This document shows, piece by piece, positions 24,530-31,475 of a stretch of 31,475 nt of DNA. The DNA is from UBA6136 sp044237765 (GTDB lineage Bacteria; Pseudomonadota; Gammaproteobacteria; Methylococcales; Methylococcaceae), in assembly GCA_044237765.1 (NCBI GenBank), contig JBIIEQ010000037.1, positions 1 through 31,475 on the forward strand. Reading direction: 5' to 3'. The first letter of the stretch is position 1. Every line of letters begins with the position of its first letter. Below the pieces are notes generated by a model. That model saw only the letters and a program-made list of their open reading frames with translations. It had not been told where the DNA came from and did not search any database. Position numbers and translations under genes: made by a program.

Positions 24530-25342
24530 TCACCGTTTTCTTTCGAGCACCCATGATGATCTTTCATTGCCATTTTCATTCCCGTACCAGCCATCCAGTA
24601 CTGCACCATCCTCGGAGAGTTTAAACTCCATTGGACCTGTGAGTATTTCCTGTGGTTTTTTAACGGGGGCTTCTGTCCAAGTCCCTTTGAGCAGATTGGC
24701 ACCCAAGATTTCTGCTTCGAACGAACCCTCTGTCCTACTCCCGTTATCGCCCTTGTAGGAATATTTTCCAACTAACTTATTTCCGTTTTGGACAATGGTA
24801 ATATCATCTGTTGTAGAGGAGGTCCATATTCCACTCAATTCAAAGGTAGGCTTTACAGGGACTGTAGCCGGTGCAACCACCTGCTCTACAGGAGGCATGA
24901 GTGTTTTATTTTCAACCGGCAAAACTGAAGTCGGTGGGATAGAGTTGTTTGAACTAATAACCTGCTCGGATGATGACGTTATCTCAGCCTCCGGAGCTTG
25001 AGCAGCAAATAAAATAGTGACTGCAAAAATGATGACGGATACTAAGGTGCTTATCACACCTATCAGAATGCCCCAAAAATCCCATTTCCTCTGAACAGCA
25101 TTGAAGTGTTCAATGCTGTCCCATTTGCGGTTCTTCCATGCCCATTCTCTGCCCTTATATCCGAGAACAAAGGGCATAATAATAGCTCCGACTCCGGTAA
25201 AGCAAAGAAGACTAATCCAAGTTTCATTAAATACACCCCAGATCCAATTTAGAAAAAAACCACCCCAGGACCATTTATGGATGCCTTCTGGTAATGCCGA
25301 CGAGGATGAATTCACACTTTCTTGCGATGGGATAGTATTCAC
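24530..25342 (-). CDS. Membrane protein with C-terminal beta-rich domain
   Basis: The 270-residue product starts at a GTG with TAGGAG 10 bp upstream. Residues about 22-90 carry a conserved pattern (KWSWGGFFLNWIWGVFNETW, then IIMPFVLGYKGREWAWKNR and WDSIEHFNAVQRKW) found in uncharacterised bacterial membrane proteins. This region has two hydrophobic stretches, and a third helix lies at about 92-114. A Ser/Pro-rich linker leads to a C-terminal domain (about 170-270) with repeated GIWTSS..., GKYSYKG and LKGTWTEAP strands, which looks like a small lipocalin-like beta barrel outside the cytoplasm. The function is unknown. It is the last gene of the low-G+C segment. Confidence 0.7.
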   Translation of the reverse strand: MNTIPSQESVNSSSSALPEGIHKWSWGGFFLNWIWGVFNETWISLLCFTGVGAIIMPFVLGYKGREWAWKNRKWDSIEHFNAVQRKWDFWGILIGVISTLVSVIIFAVTILFAAQAPEAEITSSSEQVISSNNSIPPTSVLPVENKTLMPPVEQVVAPATVPVKPTFELSGIWTSSTTDDITIVQNGNKLVGKYSYKGDNGSRTEGSFEAEILGANLLKGTWTEAPVKKPQEILTGPMEFKLSEDGAVLDGWYGNENGNERSSWVLERKR

Positions 25343-25367
25343 TGGTAATTCACTCCTAACATTAAAT

Positions 25368-25385
25368 CGGACGCGTTAGCGCCCG
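25368..25385. repeat. Imperfect hairpin upstream of the membrane-protein gene
   Basis: CGGACGC-GTTA-GCGCCCG has one mismatch in a seven-base stem, 25 bp before the GTG at 25342, and is followed by GTTAAAT. It superficially resembles an integron attC end but is too short. It may be a leader hairpin or operator. Confidence 0.3.
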
Positions 25386-25629
25386 TTAAATTGTACTCTT
25401 ATCACCGATCTTAAAACCGCATGACTCTATTCAGTCAATATCAAATTAGACGGATCTTGCAATCTTGATGCCATATTTTAAGATACTGTTTATGGGTGTT
25501 TTTTATAGAGCATCAAGTGCCTGAGGCGCTCAAATTGGTGCGTCTTTGAATGGCTTGCACCAGAACTGAGCGGGCGATGGGGTCTTGCTTTTTTTCTTGG
25601 TCGTCCGGCGCCGAACTTACCTCACCGGA

Positions 25630-27075
25630 TCAAAGATACCGAAGTGGAATAATCATTCTGACCTGTCCTCCCCGCGGAGGGTTGGTTCCAAGTCTCAACT
25701 GCCCGCCTAGTTCCCGGGTGAAGCGTTGGACCATGGCCAGGCCCAGCCCGGTGCCCCCCTGTTTCCCGGTTGCAAAGGGTCGGATGCCGGTTGCCAGCAG
25801 TTCATCACTGAAGCCTGGTCCATCGTCGGTGACGGTGATGGCCACTCGCTGTTCGTTCTCATGCCTGATCGCAATCAGGATGTCCCCGGGCCGTGCACCA
25901 ATGGCCTGGGCGGCGTTGAGTATCAGGTTAAGCAAACACTGGCGGATGCGGCTTTCCGGTAGCTGACACACGATGGGCCCGGGAGAAACCAGAGACAATC
26001 GAATGACCGAAGGAATCTGGTAGCGCAATAAAGCAACCAGTTCCTGGCTCATGAGCGTCAGATCAAATTCCGTGACCGGAGCCGGGGTATGTTTGCTGAG
26101 ATCCAGCAGTTCGTTGAGCAATCGGCCCATGCGCTTCAGTTCATCGATGATCAGCGCAATGCGTTGGGTTTTGTCGGGATCCTCGATTTCCCGGTACAAA
26201 TTGGCACAACTCATCTGGATGCCGGCCAGGGGGTTGCGCAGTTCGTGGGCAATGCCTGCGGCGAGTTCGCCCACGGCCGCCAGCCTTTCATTGCGTGACA
26301 GGCTGGCCTGCTGTTCCAGTAGCGCGCTGGTGGCGGTCCGGACCTCCGCCTCCAGGGATTCGGCGTAGTGACGTTTGTGTTCTTCCAGTTCAGCCAGGTG
26401 CGACACCATGTCGTTGTAGCTGTTAAAAACGGGCATCAGCAATGGGTCAACCCGGGTGGTGTCGATCGGCGTGTAGTCCTCCTTGGAGAGCCGAAACAGC
26501 AAGCGTTGCAGATCGTTGAGTGGCGCCAGAATTCGGTAGCGCAAAAACACCCCGACCAGAATCAGCAGGCCCAGGGCCGTGGCGAACACGAGGATGATTT
26601 CGTTGCGGGTGGACTGGCTGATGTCCTCGAGCATGGCCTCACGATTAAGGGTTTCCGCATCCATGATCGAGCTGGTTACATTCAGGGCCCGAAGCAGGCG
26701 GGCTTCCTGTTGTTCCAGCGTGGCCCGGGTATCCGTGAAATCGACGATGGTTTCCCGCAGTTCCTTGAGCTTTAGCGGGGTCTCCGGCGCCACATGGTGG
26801 TCATTGCTGGCGAGGTCAACAATCTCGGTCGTCAGTCGGGATAGTCGTTGCCCCTGCAGTTCGCGGTTTTGGGAAATGAAATAGTCGGTGAGCGAAGCCT
26901 GGATATCGCTCGCTACCTGCTGAATACGGTGAGCATAGGTGACATAGGCCCGCATGGTCTCCAGCCGATCAAAATTGCGCCAGATCATCCCTCCCAAAAG
27001 TGCGAGCACGATCAGTAGCAAGCCGAGAACAGCCCACACCCGGAGCTGGGCATAACGGTAGGGGAAGGTATTCAA
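25630..27075 (-). CDS. Membrane sensor histidine kinase, orphan
   Basis: The 481-residue kinase has membrane helices at about 12-32 and 159-178, enclosing a roughly 125-residue helical periplasmic sensor. A HAMP linker follows (about 180-230), then a short coiled coil. The phospho-acceptor is H277 (AAGIAHELRNPLAGIQ). The ATPase domain has N387 (LNLILNAAQAIG), the G1 box VTDDGPGF (415-422) and FATGKQGGTGLGLAMVQ. The H-box and N-box resemble NtrB-type kinases that pair with sigma-54 activators. No response regulator is adjacent: the low-G+C island begins right after its stop. The start is a TTG at 27075 without a clear ribosome binding site, so the true N-terminus may differ slightly. It lies 88 bp after the ribbon-helix-helix gene on the same strand. 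Confidence 0.9.
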   Translation of the reverse strand: MNTFPYRYAQLRVWAVLGLLLIVLALLGGMIWRNFDRLETMRAYVTYAHRIQQVASDIQASLTDYFISQNRELQGQRLSRLTTEIVDLASNDHHVAPETPLKLKELRETIVDFTDTRATLEQQEARLLRALNVTSSIMDAETLNREAMLEDISQSTRNEIILVFATALGLLILVGVFLRYRILAPLNDLQRLLFRLSKEDYTPIDTTRVDPLLMPVFNSYNDMVSHLAELEEHKRHYAESLEAEVRTATSALLEQQASLSRNERLAAVGELAAGIAHELRNPLAGIQMSCANLYREIEDPDKTQRIALIIDELKRMGRLLNELLDLSKHTPAPVTEFDLTLMSQELVALLRYQIPSVIRLSLVSPGPIVCQLPESRIRQCLLNLILNAAQAIGARPGDILIAIRHENEQRVAITVTDDGPGFSDELLATGIRPFATGKQGGTGLGLAMVQRFTRELGGQLRLGTNPPRGGQVRMIIPLRYL

Positions 27076-27163
27076 AATAACCGGGCAGAAAAATGAAAAG
27101 CCCAGGCATTATAAACAAGGACTCACGGGCGACTTTGGGCTGTTTTATCGCCCAAAGAGGCGG

Positions 27164-27412
27164 TCAGGTCTCGGCGCTCTCGGGAACATAATGATGCTGG
27201 TAATAACAGGCCAACGCCTTCTCGACGACTTCATAGAGTCGCAAGTTCTCGTCGGAGGCAATGCTGCGCAGGATGTCATTGGATTCGCCGCTCAGCTTCA
27301 CGTTAATCTGGTGGACCCGATTGGTATGGTGTCTGGAGTGCGTGATCCATGACCGGGTAGAGCGGCGGTCTTTATTGGTCTGATTGTCGTTGTTGACCAT
27401 GGGCTTGCTCAC
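27164..27412 (-). CDS. Small ribbon-helix-helix-like protein
   Basis: The 82-residue product has a basic, His-rich N-terminus (residues 1-33). The core VHQINVKLSGESNDILRSIA (33-52) and LRLYEVVEKALACYYQ (57-72) has the strand-helix-helix pattern of CopG/MetJ-type DNA-binding proteins. It could be a transcription regulator of the SulP operon; this is inference. The GTG at 27412 is preceded by AGGGG, which overlaps the TAG of the SulP gene only 11 bp upstream, so the two are almost certainly in one operon. It might also act as an antitoxin, but no toxin gene is next to it. Confidence 0.7.
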   Translation of the reverse strand: MSKPMVNNDNQTNKDRRSTRSWITHSRHHTNRVHQINVKLSGESNDILRSIASDENLRLYEVVEKALACYYQHHYVPESAET

Positions 27413-27423
27413 TGTGATGACCC

Positions 27424-29085
27424 CTACAATTTCTGTGACAAGAGCGGTTTACGTCGAACCGATAGCGGATGGCTGGAGGACGCCTGCAGAGAGTCCATAC
27501 CGCGTATCCCACACTGGCCCCCCCGTGCGATGTAATCCTGTCGGTAGTGCTCGATGAACTCCATGACGGTGTGGTCGATGAGGAAAGCGTCCGACAGATC
27601 GAAGATCACGGTCTTGCCGTCAGGCAACGCGGCCAGTTCGCTTTTCAGTGCGATGAAGTTCGAGAAGATCGCTGAACCCTGAATACGTACCTCAACTGTA
27701 GTGGGATCTGGCCACTTCATCTCGTAGGAAATCTTCAGAAGGTTGGCTGGCTTGACCCCCCGGGCCAGATGAATCGCCACCTTGGCCAGAATGCCGATCA
27801 AGACGCCCAGCAGAAGGTCAGTGGACAATACGCCCACAATGGTGATGACAAAAATCGCCAATTGCTCCCGACCGATATCCATCGTCTTGGCCAACTCCCT
27901 GGGTGAAGCCAGCCGGAAGCCGGTGTACACCAGCAGCGAGGCCAGCGAGGCCAGTGGAATCTCGTGTATCAGCCAGGGAAAAAACAGGACGAATATTGCC
28001 AGAAACAGGCCATGAAAGAAGTTGGCCCACCCGGTCCTGGCACCATCAGACACATTGGCGGATGAGCGCACGATTTCCGCGATCATCGGCAGTCCACCGA
28101 CCAAACTGGCCAGAAGGTTACCTACGCCGACGGCGGTCAGATCCTGATTAAGATCGGAATAGCGCTTGTACGGGTCCAGTTTGTCCACCGCGGTGGTGCT
28201 GAGCAGCGTCTCCAGGCTCCCGATCAGACAGATGGAAATGACCGCACCCCAAAAGGCCGTCGTACCGATCTTTCCAAAATCAGGGAAGTAGAAACTGGAC
28301 AACACATCGTTGGGGAGGCTGACCAGAAACTTAGGACCCACGGTGTACTCATGGTGGGGCAGAAAAGCCTGGTCGGGCATGAACATGTAGACGTGTTCAT
28401 GATCGAGATCAAAATACCTCTCCAGTGCCATGCCCACGGCGATGACGAGCAGCGGTCCGGGGATACGTTTGAGCTTGGGATTCCTTACCAGCGCCCAGAG
28501 CATCAGAATGGCCAGCCCGGAGAAACCGATCAGGGAAATTTCCGGATTGAGGTTGGCGAGGCTGTGAGGAATTTCGGCGATGGTTGGGAGAATTTCGCTG
28601 CTTTCCGGCCTGACACCCAGCATCACGTGGATCTGCTTGGCCATGATGATGATGCCAACGGCTGCCAGCATGCCATGCACTACCGAGGCAGGAAAATAGG
28701 CATTCAGCCGGCCCGCTTTCAACAACCCCATGAGGATTTGCAGCAGGCTGGCCACGAGAATGGCCGCCAGCGTGTAGCGATAACCGGCCATGGCATCGCC
28801 CTCCCCCAGCGACTGCACGGCGGAGAGGATGACGACAATCAGTCCCGCCGCCGGGCCGTTGATCGTCACATGGGATCCGCTGATCCGCGACACGACCACG
28901 CCGCCGATCACCGCTGAGATGATCCCGCTCATCGGTGGGAATCCGGAGGCCATGGCGATGCCCAGACACAGCGGCAGGGCGATCAGAAAAACCAGGAAGC
29001 CGGCGGTCAGGTCGGATCGCCAGTTTTCCAGCAAACCGGGGAAGCCGTTTTGCGGGACCGAAACAGAAGATGCAGCTTTTGACAT
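27424..29085 (-). CDS. SulP-family anion transporter with STAS domain
   Basis: The 553-residue inner-membrane protein begins WRSDLTAGFLVFLIALPLCL and SGIISAVIGGVVVSRISGS, the typical SulP (SLC26-like) start, with INGPAAGLIVVILSAVQSL after it. About 12-14 hydrophobic segments reach to about residue 430. A short STAS domain follows (about 440-535: VRIQGSAIFSNFIALKSEL, KTVIFDLSDAFLIDHT). SulP proteins carry sulfate, bicarbonate or other anions; a bicarbonate role is often marked by a carbonic anhydrase next to the gene, which is absent here. It leads an operon with the RHH gene and probably the histidine kinase. The start ATG at 29085 follows a GAGATC-like stretch only. Confidence 0.9.
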   Translation of the reverse strand: MSKAASSVSVPQNGFPGLLENWRSDLTAGFLVFLIALPLCLGIAMASGFPPMSGIISAVIGGVVVSRISGSHVTINGPAAGLIVVILSAVQSLGEGDAMAGYRYTLAAILVASLLQILMGLLKAGRLNAYFPASVVHGMLAAVGIIIMAKQIHVMLGVRPESSEILPTIAEIPHSLANLNPEISLIGFSGLAILMLWALVRNPKLKRIPGPLLVIAVGMALERYFDLDHEHVYMFMPDQAFLPHHEYTVGPKFLVSLPNDVLSSFYFPDFGKIGTTAFWGAVISICLIGSLETLLSTTAVDKLDPYKRYSDLNQDLTAVGVGNLLASLVGGLPMIAEIVRSSANVSDGARTGWANFFHGLFLAIFVLFFPWLIHEIPLASLASLLVYTGFRLASPRELAKTMDIGREQLAIFVITIVGVLSTDLLLGVLIGILAKVAIHLARGVKPANLLKISYEMKWPDPTTVEVRIQGSAIFSNFIALKSELAALPDGKTVIFDLSDAFLIDHTVMEFIEHYRQDYIARGGQCGIRGMDSLQASSSHPLSVRRKPLLSQKL

Positions 29086-29250
29086 GGAGATCAGAGAGGT
29101 TATGGACTTAGGCCATGACTAGCCAACTTCATGCCAACAAACCGGCAGGGTTCAATGCCCTGTTTTATAGGGAGGTTTTTTATATGCGCTAAGGGTGGGT
29201 TATCGAAACGCTTCGAGTGGCTGGTTCAATACACCCAGCCCGGTGCGGTA

Positions 29251-31475
29251 TCAGCGAGACAGTTCACTCCTAAGTTCAAGCAGGCCCGGATCGAAAGGCG
29301 CGGTTTTCAGGCCCTTGAGCACCATTTTGAGTGCATCCTTGTTCTTGCCCACGGTCTGCAGGGCCACGGCATAGACATAGAGGAATCGGGTGTTATCGGG
29401 GGCCAGCTCGGTGGCGTTGCGCAGGGATGGCAGGGCATCCATCAGCTTTTTTTGCCGAACGAGGAGGAGCCCCAAGCTATGCTGCAATGAGGCCGCGGCG
29501 GGGTATCGCTCCAAGGCGTCGCGCAGCAAGCTTTCGCCCTCCGCATCCCTGCCGCTCTGGCGATAGAGATCTCCGAGATTCACAATCGCGGGAATCCAGC
29601 CTGGATCGATGGCCAGGGCTTCCCGGTAGGCGTGTTCTGCCCCCGCAACATCACCTTTGGCGCTGAGGAAGTTACCCAGGTTCACCTGTGAACCCGGTTC
29701 GTCTGCGTTAAGCTGCTGGGCGGCAAGATATTCCGAGCTAGCCAAGTCAAGGTCGGCCCGCTCGGCCGATGGAACCTGACCGGGTGGCACATCGGCCAGC
29801 GTTTCCGCGGCCAGAGCCCTGACGACCCGAACCGGATCACGCAGAAGAGCATGCGCGGCTTCCCAGCGTTGTTCTGGCGGTACGGCGTCGGTCGCCTCAA
29901 GCGCCGATGCTCGCACCAGAGGGTCGGCATCCTGCATGGCTTGCATCAGACTGGGAAAGGTTTCCGGCGTCAGCCGTTGCCCCAGAGCCTCCGCCGCTGT
30001 TGCCCGGGCAATTGCCGGCTGATCGGTCGCGCGCAGCAGGGCCTCAAGCCGGGATCCGGCGTCCGATGCGCCTGTTCGGGCTGCATGAAGCGTCTCCTCA
30101 TAATCCTGATATCCCTTGGGATCATGGCCCAGCCGTTGTCTCAGCGCTGCGGCCGCCCACTGCGGCGACTTGTCGGTGTGGCATTGGTTGCACGCATTAG
30201 GTGTGCCGATCTTGACGGAAAGATCGGGGCGCGGGATCCGAAAGCTGTGATCGCGACGGGGATCGACCACCATGTAGTGCTTGGCCGGCATATGGCATTC
30301 GACACACTGAGTGGCGTCCGAACCCGCCTCATGAAAATGATGAGAAGGCGTATCGAATCGATCGGCCGCATGACATTGCAGGCATACGCCGTTACCTTCA
30401 GCCCGCAGCTTCAGGCTATGAGGCTCGTGGCAGTCGCTGCAGGTCACGCCGGCGTGATTCATCCGGCTTTGCAGGAACGACCCGTACTCGTAGACCTCGC
30501 CGTCAATCTGACCGTCAGCGTGGTACAGACCCTCTCTGAGCACCGCCGGCAAATAGCTGTTCATCAGAGGATCGCCCGGCCGAACATCCGCAAACCACTG
30601 GCCGCGTCGCGAGTGGCAGCGCGCACAGGTTTCGATCTCCTTGCTGCTCGTTCGCGCGGGTTCGCGGACCGCATTCCCCGACTCGGGGTTGATGGTCCAG
30701 CGAGCCCCCTTGCGCTCATCGAGCTGGACAACCAGCCCGTGCGTCCGGGGGTCTATCGACTCGTAACCGGGTGTCTTATTGACCAGGGCCACGTGCTGCG
30801 AACCTGGGCCATGACAGGCTTCGCAAGCGACATCGATTTCCGCCCAGGTCGTGTGATAGGCGCGAGAGGCCTCATCGTAATTTTTCTTGAGGTCGGTGGA
30901 ATGACAGTCGGCACACATGAAATTCCAGTTCTGCGACAGCTTGGTCCAGTGCAGTTCATCGCGATGGTCGATCTTTTCGTTGGGATACAGATGGAACCAG
31001 CGCTGACCGCCCGCCGCTTGTGGTCGGCTGTCCCACGCGATGGACAGCGCCTGGAGCGGGCCACCCGGCAGTTCGATCAGGTATTGCTGCAGTGGAGTCA
31101 CGCCGAAGGTGTACTTGATCTCGAAATCGGCCAGCTTTCCGTCCGCACCGTCTGTGCGCACCATGAACCGGCCGTCCTGGCGAAAGAACTCGGAGACCAC
31201 GCCATCCTTGCTGAAGGTGTCACGGTTGAAGTGTCCCAGCACCGTCTGCTCATTCGCCTCCTGCATCGCCAGATCATGATGCGAGCCTTGCCACAGCCGG
31301 TCCTGCTCGGCATGGCAACCGGCACAGGTCGCGCGCCCGACGAAGCCGGGTGCGGACAGGGTTGCGGATTGCTGGGCAGTAACCGTCGTCTCCGGCAGAC
31401 TGGCGGTCCGCCAATGGCCGCGGCTGGCCAATAAGCCCGAGGCGAGCAAAAGCAGCGCAATGACACCGGCCGCCA
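29251..31475 (-). CDS. Eight-heme cytochrome c with HEAT-like and TPR repeats (partial)
   Basis: The gene enters from the right edge, so its start codon is missing; about 740 residues are visible. The first visible part, AGVIALLLLASGLLA, is a signal or anchor helix. Eight CxxCH heme motifs follow in order: CAGCH, CADCH, CEACH, CARCH, CSDCH, CLQCH, CVECH and CNQCH. After these come HEAT-like repeats (AIARATAAEALGQRL, DPLVRASALEATDAV, DPVRVVRALAAETLADV) and four or so TPR units (SQVNLGNFLSAKGDVAGAEH, IPAIVNLGDLYRQSGRD and others). It should be a periplasmic electron carrier or redox enzyme using the repeats to bind partners. Similar cytochrome-TPR proteins are known; the electron acceptor is not evident. 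It ends 165 bp before the SulP start. Confidence 0.9.
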   Translation of the reverse strand, partial: AAGVIALLLLASGLLASRGHWRTASLPETTVTAQQSATLSAPGFVGRATCAGCHAEQDRLWQGSHHDLAMQEANEQTVLGHFNRDTFSKDGVVSEFFRQDGRFMVRTDGADGKLADFEIKYTFGVTPLQQYLIELPGGPLQALSIAWDSRPQAAGGQRWFHLYPNEKIDHRDELHWTKLSQNWNFMCADCHSTDLKKNYDEASRAYHTTWAEIDVACEACHGPGSQHVALVNKTPGYESIDPRTHGLVVQLDERKGARWTINPESGNAVREPARTSSKEIETCARCHSRRGQWFADVRPGDPLMNSYLPAVLREGLYHADGQIDGEVYEYGSFLQSRMNHAGVTCSDCHEPHSLKLRAEGNGVCLQCHAADRFDTPSHHFHEAGSDATQCVECHMPAKHYMVVDPRRDHSFRIPRPDLSVKIGTPNACNQCHTDKSPQWAAAALRQRLGHDPKGYQDYEETLHAARTGASDAGSRLEALLRATDQPAIARATAAEALGQRLTPETFPSLMQAMQDADPLVRASALEATDAVPPEQRWEAAHALLRDPVRVVRALAAETLADVPPGQVPSAERADLDLASSEYLAAQQLNADEPGSQVNLGNFLSAKGDVAGAEHAYREALAIDPGWIPAIVNLGDLYRQSGRDAEGESLLRDALERYPAAASLQHSLGLLLVRQKKLMDALPSLRNATELAPDNTRFLYVYAVALQTVGKNKDALKMVLKGLKTAPFDPGLLELRSELSR

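Larger units (their letters stand above)
18958..25540. mobile_element. Low-G+C genomic island (inferred)
   Basis: G+C falls clearly between the photoactivated cyclase and the histidine kinase, and A/T-ending codons become common. The segment holds a Tat-exported oxidase, an IS200 remnant and four genes on the minus strand of mostly unknown function, with long gaps between them. I see no integrase, no tRNA at either border and no clear direct repeats, so the mode of entry is unknown and the borders are approximate. Confidence 0.5.

Noticed and set aside
25350..25395. Possible integron attC site (GTTAAAT and GTTAGGA near a hairpin)
   Set aside because: The span is only about 40 bp, shorter than known attC sites, pairing is imperfect, and no integron integrase or second attC is visible.
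25510..25629. Start of a response regulator after the histidine kinase
   Set aside because: The same frame stays open for about 40 codons past the kinase stop, but shows no acidic receiver-domain motif.
29851..31434. Plus-strand open frame of 527 codons
   Set aside because: It lies antisense to the cytochrome gene, whose eight CxxCH motifs and repeats are unmistakable. The long frame is a by-product of high G+C codon usage and shows no family motif.

Overview
The window looks like chromosomal DNA of a gammaproteobacterium. Three conserved gammaproteobacterial arrangements support this: 6S RNA-zapA facing ygfB-pepP-ubiH, rsmI facing lpoA-yraN-diaA, and cmoA. The organism cannot be named from the sequence. 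The light-activated adenylyl cyclase (closest remembered relative: Beggiatoa bPAC), the multiheme cytochrome and the SulP transporter would fit an environmental, possibly sulfur-oxidising or purple-sulfur-type, lineage; that is inference. G+C is moderately high except between about 18.96 and 25.5 kb, where it drops clearly.

Layout. 1-1.2 kb: a partial YeeZ-like reductase, 6S RNA with its promoter, and a short zapA, all on the minus strand. 1.2-4.3 kb: ygfB, pepP and ubiH, a tight plus-strand operon. 4.3-6.2 kb: a small lipoprotein, a small membrane-anchored protein and rsmI. 6.2-10.4 kb: lpoA, yraN, diaA and a GlcD-type flavoprotein. 10.4-11.8 kb: a decayed cyclase-family gene and a Sfp-type phosphopantetheinyl transferase. 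11.9-14.3 kb: a CPBP membrane protease overlapping cmoA, then a cold-shock/DUF1294 fusion. 14.3-14.56 kb: an AT-rich block with four perfect DnaA boxes lying between two convergent gene ends. 14.56-17.6 kb: a DegP/DegQ-like protease and a lipoprotein that also has a C-terminal membrane helix. 17.9-18.96 kb: the BLUF-adenylyl cyclase. 18.96-25.5 kb: a low-G+C island with a Tat-exported amine oxidase, an IS200 remnant, a 726-residue secreted protein of unknown function and two small exported or membrane proteins. 25.6-29.1 kb: a SulP transporter, a ribbon-helix-helix protein and a histidine kinase on one strand. 29.25 kb to the end: an eight-heme cytochrome with HEAT-like and TPR repeats, cut by the window edge.

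The most notable items are the DnaA-box cluster (a candidate replication origin or DnaA-titration site, with diaA about 5 kb away), the photoactivated cyclase with all expected light-sensing and catalytic residues, and the island cargo. The core genes serve cell division, envelope growth, ubiquinone synthesis and rRNA/tRNA modification. The light-to-cAMP, SulP/kinase and cytochrome genes are the environment-facing part.
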